A stretch of 64,000 nucleotides of DNA from Amycolatopsis thermoflava N1165 (GCF_000473265.1 NZ_KI421511.1:5238785-5302784), one strand, 5' to 3'; positions 17,118 through 26,150 are shown, numbered from the stretch's first letter. A program made the numbers and translations. The notes: generated from the letters alone by a model not told the origin.

Positions 17118-19966
17118 CGGCCGTGCCTCCCGCGGTCCATCCGCAGCGCCAACGCCCCGTGCACCAGCGCGTACACCTCCTGCTCCCGCGCCCGGTCGAT
17201 CCCGAACACGCGGTTGCAGTGCATGTGCGCCAGGCTCAGCGCCACCCGGCCGTGCCGCTCCGGCGACAGGTGCTCCAGGTAGTCGCCAAGAGCCCGGCTC
17301 CGGCGCCTCCACGGTTGGTCCAGTGACGGACGACCGGTGGCGTCGATCGCCGCCGCGAGGGACTCCCGCCGGTCGCGGGGCACGCTTCGCCGCAGGTCGA
17401 GCGGCACCGATGCCGCCAGCCAGTCCAGGATTTCCGGCGGCTGTCCGAAATGCCGGACCAGGTCGAGCACGCTCAACGCCACCGCCGGCTCGTCCGGCTC
17501 CCGCTCCAGCATCCCGAGCGCGACCAGCGAGTCGGCGTGGAAGACCCGCTCCGCCGCGGCGATCGCATCCAGGCCGCCGTACCGCTCGACCTCGGGGTCG
17601 TAGCTGTCCAGCACCAGCCGGGAAGCCAACCCCTGCGCACACAGCCCGGCCGCCCACTCGTGCAGGCGCGGCAACAGCGTCGTCCACAGCGTGTCCGGCT
17701 TGCCCGCGAACCGGATCCGGAGGTGCGGATCGGGATCGGCGTACCGGACGAAGTGCCAGTCCGCCACACCGGCCACGAGATCGGCCAGGTGCGACTGCAG
17801 GATCTGACGCTGCGCGGCGTTCCCCGCGTAGAGCTTGGCGTACAACCAGTCGCCACCTGGGAGGTCCAGCATTTCGGACCGGGTTCGCGTGGCCGGCGCC
17901 GGCCGGGCGGCGGGACGCTCTCCGAACAACTGGAACACGACCTCGCACGCGTGGCCGTCCAGCCAGCCGTCGCCCTGCGACAGCACCTCCTGCACGACCA
18001 GCCGCGGCGTCTTTCGCAGCTCGGCGCGGAACACCGCGAGGTGCCCGTCGTCCGTCAGGTCGATCGGGATCCGGTTGTCCGAACTGGTCAGCTGCACCCG
18101 CCTCGGCACGTCCCAGCGCTGTCGCCACCTCCGGACCACGTCCGACCAGTCGGACGAGGGGTCCAGCATCTCCCGGCTGGGCAGCCACCGGGCCGGCGCG
18201 AGCACGGTCCGGCCGTACCGGACGCGCGGCAGCGCCGGAGCTGTCGACAAGTCGCCCCACCGCCACGGCAGGCACGACGGGTTCTCCTGCTCCCCCAGCT
18301 CGAGCAGGAACCGCGCCACCGGCGGGATGTGCCCGCTGCGCTGGTTCAGCATCGACCCGGAGACCGGGACCACCCGCCGCCCGGACGCCAGGTCGACGAC
18401 GTACAGCTCGTCCTGCGTCGCGCCCACAGCCAGCTCGTCCAGCCGCAGGTCGGGAACGTCCGCGGCGGCCGGGCCGCAGCTCACCGGGATGCGCACCGGA
18501 AGCCGCTGCGGCACCGACGCGACGTTCGCCGACCGGATGGTCCGCGGACGGCAGGCCACCTGCGCGGCACCGGCCGGCGCGCCGTCGCGGACCAGCTCGG
18601 TCAGCTCGTCGTCGAGTTCGGGCATCAGGTGCGCGAACCGCGCGATCGTCGACCCGGCGTGCGGCGAGCCCAGGTTCTCACCGACGACCAGCCGGAACTC
18701 GCCCGCACACAAGGCGTCCCAGCTGGGCGCGAGCACCTCCGCGCACAACTCCATCGACACCGGCCGTCGCGGAGGCGGGTCCTCGGCGAGCGAATCGACC
18801 AGCTCGTCGTCGAGTTCGATCTCGTCGCGCCCCTCGCGCACCGCGGCGAGCAGGTGCTCGATCAGACCACGAGGCCCGGGACGCGAGGGGCCCTGCGAAA
18901 ACTCCGGCAGCCCGAGGCCGCGGGTGTCGTCGAGCAGTTCCAGCACCGGCACCAGACGGTCGCTGCCGTACCGCTCCAGGAAGCGCTCTCGGTAGGAGTC
19001 CGACCAGGACGGTCCCGCCGTGGATCCCAGTCGCCACAACACGTCCGCCGCCCGGGCGGCTTCCGCGCCGAGCTCGGCCGGCAACGTGGCCGACACGTCC
19101 AGGCGCAGGTCGGTCTGGACGACGTCGTCCGTGTCGTGCAGCGCCCGCATCCGGGCCACCACCGCGCGCCGACGGGCCCGCCGGTCCGGCACCGCCGCGT
19201 CCGCGGCCCGCAACTCGCGCCGGACCGCGCTCAACTCCGCGTGCACCGGGTGCCCGGCAGGCACCCGGCCGAGCACGTGGGCGAGCGGGTCGACGCAGTC
19301 CGGCGGCGGATCCAGGTCCGTGAGCAGCACCCCGACCTCGACGAGCTGCCGCAGCACGCCTTCGAAACCAGTGCGCCGGAAGCGACCGCACAACTGCGCC
19401 GCCAGCTCGGGCCACGGAACCGGCGTACGCGTCATCTCCCGCACCGCGCGCACCAGCGGCGTGAACCGGATCGAGGCTTCCCGGCGATGCGCGTCTTCAT
19501 ACCGCTCGGGCAGCACGAGCCGGTCACCGCGGATGACGCTGACGTTGTTGGCGACCAGGACCGTGTGCGGCAGCACGACCGGATCGGTCCGCAATCGCCG
19601 CAGCACCCCGTCCAGCCACTCGGCGTCCGTCCGGCTGGTCGGACGGTGCTGCCGCCCGATCCGCAGCTCCGGCTGGTCGCCGAGGCGCACGGGCGCGACG
19701 CCGGCGAAGAGCCCGAACGGCGTCGGCCTCCCGGTCAGGCGGAGGTGGTACTTGGCGAGGGCGAGCGCGCTGCGCCGGCGGACCTTGTCCTTGACCGGCT
19801 CGCCGCGGACCACGCGGAGGACGTCGCGGGCCAGGCTGGGACTGGCCGCTTCGACCGCCTCCATCAGGGTTTCGTCCGCCGCGAGCACCTCCAGCGGCGG
19901 GATCGGCCCCGTCGTCCGCGGTCGCACCGCCGCCCGCAGCAGGGCCGGGCCGGCACACGTGAACAT
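17114..19966 (-). CDS. Full-length class I lanthipeptide dehydratase LanB
   Basis: 950 residues, near the usual length of about 1000. The N-terminal glutamylation domain contains RRSALALAKYHLRLTGRPTP followed by FGLFAGV (about 65-90). The C-terminal 250 residues form the SpaB_C elimination domain (WLYAKLYAGNAAQRQIL, WHFVRYADPDPHLRIRF). Both halves being present on one chain identifies a complete LanB, which uses glutamyl-tRNA to dehydrate Ser/Thr. The ATG at 19966 has a strong GGGAGGCG site. The gene lies 61 bp below the precursor gene with a hairpin between them, and its stop overlaps the next small ORF. No dedicated protease or exporter is visible in this locus. Confidence 0.93.
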   Translation of the reverse strand: MFTCAGPALLRAAVRPRTTGPIPPLEVLAADETLMEAVEAASPSLARDVLRVVRGEPVKDKVRRRSALALAKYHLRLTGRPTPFGLFAGVAPVRLGDQPELRIGRQHRPTSRTDAEWLDGVLRRLRTDPVVLPHTVLVANNVSVIRGDRLVLPERYEDAHRREASIRFTPLVRAVREMTRTPVPWPELAAQLCGRFRRTGFEGVLRQLVEVGVLLTDLDPPPDCVDPLAHVLGRVPAGHPVHAELSAVRRELRAADAAVPDRRARRRAVVARMRALHDTDDVVQTDLRLDVSATLPAELGAEAARAADVLWRLGSTAGPSWSDSYRERFLERYGSDRLVPVLELLDDTRGLGLPEFSQGPSRPGPRGLIEHLLAAVREGRDEIELDDELVDSLAEDPPPRRPVSMELCAEVLAPSWDALCAGEFRLVVGENLGSPHAGSTIARFAHLMPELDDELTELVRDGAPAGAAQVACRPRTIRSANVASVPQRLPVRIPVSCGPAAADVPDLRLDELAVGATQDELYVVDLASGRRVVPVSGSMLNQRSGHIPPVARFLLELGEQENPSCLPWRWGDLSTAPALPRVRYGRTVLAPARWLPSREMLDPSSDWSDVVRRWRQRWDVPRRVQLTSSDNRIPIDLTDDGHLAVFRAELRKTPRLVVQEVLSQGDGWLDGHACEVVFQLFGERPAARPAPATRTRSEMLDLPGGDWLYAKLYAGNAAQRQILQSHLADLVAGVADWHFVRYADPDPHLRIRFAGKPDTLWTTLLPRLHEWAAGLCAQGLASRLVLDSYDPEVERYGGLDAIAAAERVFHADSLVALGMLEREPDEPAVALSVLDLVRHFGQPPEILDWLAASVPLDLRRSVPRDRRESLAAAIDATGRPSLDQPWRRRSRALGDYLEHLSPERHGRVALSLAHMHCNRVFGIDRAREQEVYALVHGALALRMDRGRHGR

Positions 19967-19986
19967 CGCTTCGCCTCCCGGCTGGA

Positions 19987-20018
19987 CGGGTGGCGGGCCC
20001 CCGCGGACCCGCCACCCG
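19987..20018 (-). terminator. Hairpin between lanA and lanB
   Basis: CGGGTGGCGGG and CCCGCCACCCG form an 11-bp perfect stem with a 10-base loop, directly after the precursor stop. Such a leaky terminator normally makes precursor mRNA more abundant than that of the modification enzymes. Confidence 0.65.
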
Positions 20019-20027
20019 CGGATCAGG

Positions 20028-20156
20028 TCAGCAGGACGGCCACAGGGTGGCGCAGATGTCGCTGAAGCCCGACTTGTTCGTCAGCAGGTCCCCGTCCTGC
20101 GCCGGAGCCGAGATGCGGAGGTCCAGGTCGAAGTCCTCGGGAGCAAGGTTTTCCAC
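20028..20156 (-). CDS. Class I (FxLD-type) lanthipeptide precursor LanA, 42 aa
   Basis: GTG 20156 to TGA 20028-20030, with GGAGAGG ribosome-binding site eight bases before the start. The leader begins MENLAPEDFDLDLRIS; its F9-D-L-D12 is the FxLD/FNLD motif recognised by LanB enzymes. The C-terminal part contains Thr26, Ser29, Ser32, Thr37 and Ser41 with Cys35 and Cys42 (SGFSDICATLWPSC), enough for two lanthionine or methyllanthionine rings. It sits immediately upstream of lanB on the same strand. The leader cleavage site is not obvious; the stretch after APAQDGDLL is a reasonable guess. The gene is too small for ordinary gene calling and has no close named relative that I recognise. Confidence 0.85.
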   Translation of the reverse strand: MENLAPEDFDLDLRISAPAQDGDLLTNKSGFSDICATLWPSC

Positions 20157-20215
20157 GAGATTTGCCTCTCCTTCGTCGTGAACTGTGGCTTGTGCCACTG
20201 CCTTCCGAACGTAGG

Positions 20216-20232
20216 GGATCGTTCAACGATCC
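20216..20232. promoter_or_regulatory. Palindromic operator candidate in the lanA promoter region
   Basis: GGATCGTT-C-AACGATCC is a perfect inverted repeat with 8-bp arms, 60 bp upstream of the lanA start. It lies inside a locally AT-rich stretch (20216-20290) that must carry the lanA promoter and perhaps that of the divergent sialidase-like gene. No regulator gene for the locus is visible nearby. Confidence 0.45.
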
Positions 20233-20354
20233 AGCAAGAGGTTGATTCTAACGTGCTATTGCGCTACAAAGTTGCCTTTTGTCCACCTTTACAGCCCAGC
20301 CGGTGATCACCCTGTGGTCTAATTCCGCTGCTGAGAGTGAAGGGGAGGCAACGG

Positions 20355-21494
20355 ATGCGCCGAATGGCCGCACTGATGCTCACACTGCTGGCCGCGACGG
20401 GCGTGCTGACGGTTCCGGCGTATGCGGCGCAGCGCACCGAACTGGGCGTCGGCGCGTACCCCCGGGTCATCCGCCTGGAACACGCGCCGTTCCGGCGCGG
20501 CCGGATCGTCGCGTCCGTGAACAGCTGGGACGGCGGCGGCGCGTTCGCGCGGATCTACGAGAGCACCGACGAAGGCGCGTCGTTCCACCAGATCGGCGAG
20601 GTCCGCGATCCGGCGGGAGCGCAGGGCGAATGCTGCGGCAGCATCTACGAACTGCCGCAACGAGTCGGCCGGCTGCGGGCGGGCACGCTGCTGTGGGCGG
20701 CCTCCTACGGGCAGAACGGCGGCGCCGGCCGTCGCATGTCGATCCGGATCTGGTCCAGTTCGGACGGTGGACGGAACTGGAGCTTCCTGTCCGAAGCCGC
20801 CCGCTCGCACAACCACGACGGCGTGTTCGAGCCGGAGTTCACAGTGGACTCTGGCGGGACACTGTGGATGCATTACGCCGACGAAACCGAGGCGCCGCGC
20901 CACAGCCAGGTGCTCAACCGCGTCGCGTCCACCGACGGCGTCACCTGGGGCACCAAGCAGAGCACGGTCGCGATCTCGCCCGACCGCGTCCGCCCCGGCA
21001 TGCCGGTCGTGCGGAAACTGCCCGACGGCCGCTACTACTTCGGCTACGAGATCTGCAACTACGGCCAGCGCTACTGCGACCCGTACTTCAGGATCTCACC
21101 CGACGGCGCCAACTACGGCGACCCCGCCGACCCGGGCACCCGCGTCGTGACAGCGAACGGTAACTACTTCCAGCACGCCCACAACGTCACGGTCTTCCCC
21201 GGCGGACCGAACGGAGTTCGACTCCTGATGGTCGGCCAGATCTACACCGACCGCGCCGGAAATCCGCTGCCGTCCAACGGCCAGGTGTTGCTCGCCAACG
21301 ACGACTTCGGCGCGGGCAACTGGTACGAGCTGCCCGCGCCGGTGCACGTTCCCCGCGCCTACAACAACTTCTGCCCGAACTACAGCTCGTCGCTGCTGCC
21401 CGTGGACGACGGGCGCAACGTCCTCGAACTGGCCGCCGACTACGACGGCGACGTCTGCAAGATCTACTTCGGCAAGGGCTCCGCGTCCCGATAG
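20355..21494 (+). CDS. Secreted sialidase-like (BNR/Asp-box) protein
   Basis: 379 residues from ATG 20355 (GGGGAGG ribosome-binding site); GTG 20337 is a weaker upstream choice. A signal peptide (MRRMAALMLTLLAATGVLTV) ends at PAYA-AQ. The body is a six-bladed beta-propeller with two clear Asp-box motifs, ESTDEGASF and SSSDGGRNW, and further degenerate ones (STDGVTW, ISPDGANY). Asp-box propellers include sialidases and other glycoside hydrolases, but the Arg triad of true sialidases is not certain here. Six cysteines suggest disulfides, consistent with secretion. It is probably an extracellular carbohydrate-binding or hydrolytic protein. It overlaps the 3' end of the convergent DsbA-like gene by 31 bp. 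Confidence 0.8.
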   Translation: MRRMAALMLTLLAATGVLTVPAYAAQRTELGVGAYPRVIRLEHAPFRRGRIVASVNSWDGGGAFARIYESTDEGASFHQIGEVRDPAGAQGECCGSIYELPQRVGRLRAGTLLWAASYGQNGGAGRRMSIRIWSSSDGGRNWSFLSEAARSHNHDGVFEPEFTVDSGGTLWMHYADETEAPRHSQVLNRVASTDGVTWGTKQSTVAISPDRVRPGMPVVRKLPDGRYYFGYEICNYGQRYCDPYFRISPDGANYGDPADPGTRVVTANGNYFQHAHNVTVFPGGPNGVRLLMVGQIYTDRAGNPLPSNGQVLLANDDFGAGNWYELPAPVHVPRAYNNFCPNYSSSLLPVDDGRNVLELAADYDGDVCKIYFGKGSASR

Positions 21495-22111
21495 GCCTTG
21501 TCCAGCGCGGCCGCGAAGGTCTCGGTGGACTGGGCGCCGGACACCCCGTAACGGCGGTCGAAGACGAAGAACGGCACGCCGTTGGCGCCGAGCGCGCGGG
21601 CCTGGTCGATGTCCGCGCGGACCTCGTCGGCGTACGCGCCGTCGGCCAGCACCCGGCGGACCTCGTCGGCGTCCAACCCGGACTCCGCCGCCAGCTCGAC
21701 CAGCGAATCCGCGTCGAAGACCGAACGCCGCTCGGTGAAGTAGGCGCGGAAGAACCGCTCGGCGACCGCGTCCTGCAGGCCGCGCTCACGAGCGAGGTGC
21801 AGCACGCGGTGGGCGTCGAACGTGTTGCCGATGACGCCACCGTCCAGGTGGTACTCCAGCCCCTCCGCCGCGGCGAGCTGCGTCAGGCGCTCCTCGTTCG
21901 CGGCGAACTCCGCCTCGCTGATCCCGTACTTCGCGGCAATCAGCGCCGCCTTCGGCTGCGGCTCCCGCGGTGCGCGCGGGTCCAGCTCGAAGGACCGGAA
22001 GGTCACCTCGACCTGGTCACGGTGCTCGAACCCGGCCAGCGCGCGCTCGAAGCGCCGCTTGCCGAGGTAGCACCACGGGCACACGACATCGGACCAGATC
22101 TCCACCTGCAC
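21464..22111 (-). CDS. DsbA-family FrnE-like oxidoreductase
   Basis: 215 residues from GTG 22111 (VQVEIWSDVVCPWCYLGKRR). The thioredoxin-fold active site is CPWC near residues 11-14. The helical insertion and the cis-Pro segment GVPFFVFDRRYGVSGAQ are typical of FrnE / 2-hydroxychromene-2-carboxylate isomerase-like DsbA proteins. No signal peptide is present, so it is cytoplasmic, as FrnE proteins are. It is the third gene of a minus-strand group hydrolase-TetR-DsbA, separated from tetR by 29 bp. A redox or disulfide isomerase role under stress is likely; the in vivo partner is unknown. Confidence 0.88.
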   Translation of the reverse strand: MQVEIWSDVVCPWCYLGKRRFERALAGFEHRDQVEVTFRSFELDPRAPREPQPKAALIAAKYGISEAEFAANEERLTQLAAAEGLEYHLDGGVIGNTFDAHRVLHLARERGLQDAVAERFFRAYFTERRSVFDADSLVELAAESGLDADEVRRVLADGAYADEVRADIDQARALGANGVPFFVFDRRYGVSGAQSTETFAAALDKAYRDAEPLPK

Positions 22112-22140
22112 GATCCCGGCGAACGCCGGGCGGCCCGGCG

Positions 22141-22731
22141 TTATTCCGCGAGGAGGCCGATCAGCCAGGTGGCGAGCACCTGCTCGGCGTCCGACCTGGC
22201 CTGGGCCGGGTTGTCCGCGTGGGTGATCATCAGCGCCGCCTCGTTGACGGCGCTGAGCACGAGCTGGGCCAGCACGTCGACCGGCAGCGGCTTGATCAGG
22301 CCCTGCTCGACCGCCTCCCGCAGCACGCCGATGACCAGGCCGAGGCCGTGTTCTGCCTCGATCTCGCGCCACGTGGTCCAGCCCAGCACGGCGGGGGCGT
22401 CGATCAGCGAGATCTGCCGGATGTCGGCGCGCTCGCAGGCGTCGAGGAAGGCCTTGAGCGCGAAGAGCAACCCGGTCGCGAGGTCCGGCGCGTCCTTCGT
22501 GGCGGCTTCGACCTCGGCGGTGACCTCCAGCTCGAGCTGCTCGAACACGGCGCGGAACAGGCCCTGCTTGTCGCCGTAGTGGTGGTAGAGCGCGCCCCGC
22601 GTCACCCCGGCGGCCCGCACGATCTCGTCCGCGGGCACGGCCTGGTAGCCGCGCTCGGCGAACAGCTCGCGGGCGGCCGCCACCAACGCGGCCCGGGTGC
22701 TCTGGGATCGCTCTTCCTGCGTACGGCGCAC
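22141..22731 (-). CDS. TetR-family transcriptional regulator
   Basis: 196 residues from GTG 22731 (VRRTQEERSQSTRAALVAAA). The HTH lies at about residues 25-60 with ADEIVRAAGVTRGALYHHYGDKQGLF, a textbook TetR recognition helix. The C-terminal ligand domain is all helical. The start is 4 bp after the hydrolase stop, so both are on one transcript. The perfect 21-bp palindrome at 23613-23633, just upstream of the hydrolase start, is a strong candidate for its binding site and would make the operon autorepressed. Confidence 0.93.
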   Translation of the reverse strand: MRRTQEERSQSTRAALVAAARELFAERGYQAVPADEIVRAAGVTRGALYHHYGDKQGLFRAVFEQLELEVTAEVEAATKDAPDLATGLLFALKAFLDACERADIRQISLIDAPAVLGWTTWREIEAEHGLGLVIGVLREAVEQGLIKPLPVDVLAQLVLSAVNEAALMITHADNPAQARSDAEQVLATWLIGLLAE

Positions 22732-22735
22732 GCCC

Positions 22736-23602
22736 CTAATCTGCCATGACGCCCGCGAACGCCAGGATGTGCCGCACCAGCTCGGCCGGCTGGTCCTCCG
22801 GCACGAAGGCGTACGAGTCGGCGACCTCGACCAGGCGCGCGTTCGGCAGGGTCGCGGCGAGGCGCTTGCCGAGGCGCAGCGGGAAGGTCCGGTCCTCGTC
22901 CGCCCACACGAGCAGCACCGGCTTGTCGAACGCACGCAGCTTCTCCGCGGCTTCCAGCGTGTACTTCGGGCGCACGCCGCGGAGGAACTTGCGCAGGTCG
23001 CGGCGGATGGCGGCGTCCCGGTGCGCCGGCCGGACGTAGGACTCCACGAACTCCGCCGGGATCGGGTACTTGGTGACCCACCCGAACACGAACGGCATCC
23101 GGTGCAGCGCCTTGACCTGCAGCAGCGCCGCGACCGGGCGCATCGAGCCGGGGATGTGGGCGAGCGGGACGAGCGGTTGGAACAGGGGCGGGAAGAAGTG
23201 GTCGAAGCAGTCCGACGGCGTCAGCACGACGCTGCCGACCCGCTCCGGACGGCGGGACAGCATGATCTGGGTGAGGGCTCCGCCGGTGTCGTTCGCGACC
23301 AGCAGGACGTCACGCAGGTCGAGGGCGTCGAGGAAGTCCGCGATCAGGTCGGCGACCCCGGTCGGGCTGAGGTCGGCGTCCGGCCGGAGCGGGACCTCGT
23401 GCGCGCCGAGCGGCAGGTCGATGCTGAGGCACCGGAAGCCGGCTGCCGCCAGATCCGGGACGACGTGCCGCCAGAGATCGGCGTTGACCAGGGCGCCGTG
23501 GACGAACACGACCGGCCGCCCCTCGCCGCGTTCGAAGTAGCGGACGTCACCGTGGCGGAGGGTCACGCGCTTTTCTTGCCCGAGTGCTGGTGAGCGAGTC
23601 AT
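22736..23602 (-). CDS. Alpha/beta-fold hydrolase with Asp nucleophile (dehalogenase/epoxide hydrolase-like)
   Basis: 288 residues from ATG 23602 ([20 protein letters not shown]). The oxyanion segment is [20 protein letters not shown]. The nucleophile elbow reads [11 protein letters not shown] with Asp in place of Ser, as in haloalkane dehalogenases and epoxide hydrolases. The acidic loop is [12 protein letters not shown]. Where the catalytic His of GHF-x-PE should appear the sequence reads [15 protein letters not shown], so the usual His is not evident. The enzyme may therefore be atypical or inactive as a hydrolase. It is the first gene of the TetR-controlled operon; substrate unknown. Confidence 0.85.
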   Translation of the reverse strand: MTRSPALGQEKRVTLRHGDVRYFERGEGRPVVFVHGALVNADLWRHVVPDLAAAGFRCLSIDLPLGAHEVPLRPDADLSPTGVADLIADFLDALDLRDVLLVANDTGGALTQIMLSRRPERVGSVVLTPSDCFDHFFPPLFQPLVPLAHIPGSMRPVAALLQVKALHRMPFVFGWVTKYPIPAEFVESYVRPAHRDAAIRRDLRKFLRGVRPKYTLEAAEKLRAFDKPVLLVWADEDRTFPLRLGKRLAATLPNARLVEVADSYAFVPEDQPAELVRHILAFAGVMAD

Positions 23603-23612
23603 GCCTTCGAAG

Positions 23613-23633
23613 ATACATACAGACTGTATGTAT
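23613..23633. promoter_or_regulatory. 21-bp perfect palindromic operator (TetR-type)
   Basis: ATACATACAG-A-CTGTATGTAT has fully complementary 10-bp arms and is much richer in AT than its surroundings. It starts 11 bp upstream of the hydrolase ATG and 58 bp upstream of rfbA, so a bound repressor would block the hydrolase-tetR operon and could also affect rfbA. Confidence 0.75.
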
Positions 23634-23660
23634 GTGAAGGATGTGGACACGCTAGGGTGG

Positions 23661-23678
23661 TTCCGGATCGATCCGGAA
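23661..23678. promoter_or_regulatory. 18-bp palindrome next to the rfbA ribosome-binding site
   Basis: TTCCGGATCGATCCGGAA is perfectly self-complementary, and its last bases (GGAA) belong to the rfbA Shine-Dalgarno region GGAAGGAG. It may be a protein-binding site or a chance restriction-like palindrome. Confidence 0.35.
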
Positions 23679-23690
23679 GGAGCTGGGGAC

Positions 23691-24572
23691 ATGAAGGGCA
23701 TCGTGCTGGCGGGCGGCAGCGGGACGCGTCTGCACCCGATCACCCAGGCGGTGTCGAAGCAGCTGTTGCCGGTGTACGACAAGCCGATGATCTACTACCC
23801 GATCTCGGTGCTGATGCTCGCCGGGATCCGGGAGATCCTGATCATTTCGACGCCGGCCGACCTGCCCAACTTCCAGCGCCTGCTCGGCTCCGGCGACCAG
23901 TTCGGGCTGCGGCTCAGCTACGCGGAACAGCCGAGCCCGAACGGCCTCGCCGAGGCGTTCGTCATCGGCGCGGACTTCATCGGCGACGACGACGTGGCGC
24001 TGATCCTCGGCGACAACATCTTCTACGGGCAGGGTTTCTCCGGGCGGATGCAGCAGGAGGTCGCCGAGCTGGACGGGTGCGTCCTGTTCGGCTACCCGGT
24101 GAAGGACCCGCAGCGCTACGGCGTCGGTGAGCTCGACGCGGACGGCAGGCTCGTGTCGATCGAGGAGAAGCCCGAGCGGCCGAAGTCCAACCAGGCGATC
24201 ACCGGGCTGTACTTCTACGACAACCAGGTCGTCGAGATCGCGCGCGGCCTCACCCCGTCGAAGCGGGGCGAGCTGGAGATCACCGACGTGAACCTGACGT
24301 ACCTGCGGCAGGGGCGCGCGAAGCTGGTCGAGCTGGGCCGCGGGTTCGCGTGGCTGGACACCGGGACGCACGACTCGCTGCTGGAGGCCGGGCAGTTCGT
24401 GCAGGTGCTCGAACACCGGACCGGCGTGCGGATCGCGTGCCTGGAGGAGGTCGCGCTGCGGATGGGGTACATCGATCCGGAGGAGTGCCTCGCGCTCGGG
24501 CTGAAGCTGTCGAAGTCCGGGTACGGGGACTACGTCGTGGCGTGCGCCCGTGCCGCGGGGGCCGTGGGTTAG
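23691..24572 (+). CDS. rfbA: Glucose-1-phosphate thymidylyltransferase (RfbA/RmlA)
   Basis: 293 residues, ATG 23691 with GGAAGGAG. The N-terminal nucleotide-binding signature is [20 protein letters not shown]. The substrate segment [15 protein letters not shown] and the metal-binding [10 protein letters not shown] follow, then [19 protein letters not shown] and [15 protein letters not shown]. This is full-length RmlA, which makes dTDP-glucose from glucose-1-phosphate and dTTP, the first step to dTDP-rhamnose and related deoxysugars. rmlB and rmlD are not in the window; an RfbC-like epimerase lies at 62653-63201. It is followed by a one-base overlap (TAGTG) with a hypothetical gene. Confidence 0.95.
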   Translation: MKGIVLAGGSGTRLHPITQAVSKQLLPVYDKPMIYYPISVLMLAGIREILIISTPADLPNFQRLLGSGDQFGLRLSYAEQPSPNGLAEAFVIGADFIGDDDVALILGDNIFYGQGFSGRMQQEVAELDGCVLFGYPVKDPQRYGVGELDADGRLVSIEEKPERPKSNQAITGLYFYDNQVVEIARGLTPSKRGELEITDVNLTYLRQGRAKLVELGRGFAWLDTGTHDSLLEAGQFVQVLEHRTGVRIACLEEVALRMGYIDPEECLALGLKLSKSGYGDYVVACARAAGAVG

Positions 24573-25069
24573 TGGCGGTCAGCAGGCTCGTGCGCGCCGA
24601 GCTGGCGCGGCACGACTGGGGCCGGCTGCGGTGCGGCTGCGGGCGGAGCGGGGCGCACCTGCCGGGCACGTTCGAAACGATCCTGGAGGCGGCCGAGCCA
24701 CGCGAAGCCCTCGGCGCGCGGCTGGACAACCACCTGGAGATCAGCGGGAACCTGTTCGAGGTGGCGGTCCCGGCGGTCGAGGTCATCCTGGCCGCGCTGG
24801 CCGGTCCGCTGCCGGACTTCGCGCGGGTGGAGTTGCTGGACGTGCTGGCGGTGCTCGTGTCCGGTGACTCCTACGCCGGGCAGCCCGCCGATCTCGGGGA
24901 GCACTGCCGGCTCAAGGCGCGCAACGGCCTCTGGACCATCCTGCAGGTGGGCTACGAGCACGAGGCGGAGGCCGTGCGGGACATCCTGTGGGTCGTGGAT
25001 CCGGACCAGCCGCGCGGCGGTTACCACGCGATGGGGTTGGCGAAGCGGATCAAGCGAAGCCGTCGCTAG
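24572..25069 (+). CDS. Hypothetical protein co-transcribed with rfbA
   Basis: 165 residues from GTG 24572, whose G is the last base of the rfbA stop. There is no membrane segment or signal peptide. The N-terminal third has a Cys pair (LRCGCGRSGAHLP), and the rest is helical and acidic: NHLEISGNLFEVAVPAVEVI and GLWTILQVGYEHEAEAVRDI. The helical hairpins recall HEAT-like or immunity-type small proteins. I do not recognise a family. The overlap with rfbA suggests joint translation, but no sugar-enzyme motif is present. Confidence 0.7.
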   Translation: MAVSRLVRAELARHDWGRLRCGCGRSGAHLPGTFETILEAAEPREALGARLDNHLEISGNLFEVAVPAVEVILAALAGPLPDFARVELLDVLAVLVSGDSYAGQPADLGEHCRLKARNGLWTILQVGYEHEAEAVRDILWVVDPDQPRGGYHAMGLAKRIKRSRR

Positions 25070-25268
25070 CGCGGGCTGCGCCGGGCCGGTCACGGCCGCC
25101 GGTGCGGTGGCTCCGAGCGGCAGGACCGGGACGCTCGGAATGGGCCGCGGCCCGGCATGGAACGGTGCCCTCGATCCGAGGGTCTCGGGTGACGCGGAAA
25201 CCGGGCGACCCCAGAGCGGGGACTCGGCCGCCTACAGCGACGGACGGGCGGCGCCGGTCAAGCGGGGC

Positions 25269-26135
25269 TCAGAACGGGCCGCGGCGGGCCATTTCCTCCA
25301 GGCGCCTGATGCGGTCCGCGATCGGTGGGTGGGTGGAGAACATCCGGGAGAACGTCTCGCCGGGGCGGAACGGGTTCGCGATCATCAGGTGCGACTGCGA
25401 GACCAGCTGCGGCTCCGGCACCAGCGGCGCCCGCCGGGTGCCGTACTCCAGCTTGCGCAGCGCGGAGGCCAGGCCGAGCGGGTCACCGGTCAGCGCGGCG
25501 CCCGACGCGTCCGCCTGGTACTCGCGCGAGCGGCTGACCCCCATCCGGATGATGGCGGCCGCGATCGGGCCGACCAGGATGATCAGCAGCGAGCCCAGCG
25601 GGTTGTTGCCCTCGCGGTCGTTGCCGCCGAACACGCCGGCGAACATCGCCAGGTTCGCCAGCACGCTGACCATGCTCGCGAGCGCCCCGGCGACGCACGA
25701 GATCAGGATGTCCCGGTTGTAGACGTGCGACAGCTCGTGCCCGAGCACCGCCCGCAGCTCGCGCTCGTCCAGCAGCTCCAGGATGCCCGTGGTGCAGCAC
25801 ACGGCGGCGTGCCGCGGGTTGCGGCCGGTCGCGAAGGCGTTCGGCGCGACGGTCGGGCTCACGTAGAGGCGCGGCATCGGCTGGCGCGCCGACGTGGCCA
25901 GCTCCCGCACGATCCGGTACATCACCGGCTGCTCGGGCTCCGACACCGGCCGTGCCCGCATCGCGCGCAGCGCCAGCGTGTCCGACTTGAAGTAGGCGTA
26001 GGCGTTCATCCCCAGCGCGAGCGCGAGCCCGACGAACAACGCGCCACGCCCGAACAGTGAACTGATCGCGATGATGATGGCACTCAGCAACCCGAGCAAC
26101 AGCGCGGTCTTCAGCCCGTTCTGGTGCCTGTGCAC
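25269..26135 (-). CDS. htpX: Membrane zinc metalloprotease HtpX
   Basis: 288 residues from GTG 26135 ([17 protein letters not shown]) with a GGAGG site. Two N-terminal membrane helices (about 8-50) precede the M48 catalytic motif [12 protein letters not shown] (HELSH). The third zinc ligand is in [13 protein letters not shown], with further membrane segments between ([35 protein letters not shown]). HtpX is a heat- and membrane-stress protease that degrades misfolded membrane proteins; its active site faces the cytoplasm. A 16-codon ORF ends 15 bp before the start, see 26151-26201. Confidence 0.95.
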   Translation of the reverse strand: MHRHQNGLKTALLLGLLSAIIIAISSLFGRGALFVGLALALGMNAYAYFKSDTLALRAMRARPVSEPEQPVMYRIVRELATSARQPMPRLYVSPTVAPNAFATGRNPRHAAVCCTTGILELLDERELRAVLGHELSHVYNRDILISCVAGALASMVSVLANLAMFAGVFGGNDREGNNPLGSLLIILVGPIAAAIIRMGVSRSREYQADASGAALTGDPLGLASALRKLEYGTRRAPLVPEPQLVSQSHLMIANPFRPGETFSRMFSTHPPIADRIRRLEEMARRGPF

Positions 26136-26150
26136 GTGCCCTGCGCCTCC

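Noticed and set aside
20023..20226. 67-codon minus-strand frame overlapping the lanthipeptide precursor
   Set aside because: Arg/Gly-rich with no motif; the neighbouring frame has the FxLD leader, Ser/Thr/Cys core and correctly spaced ribosome-binding site.
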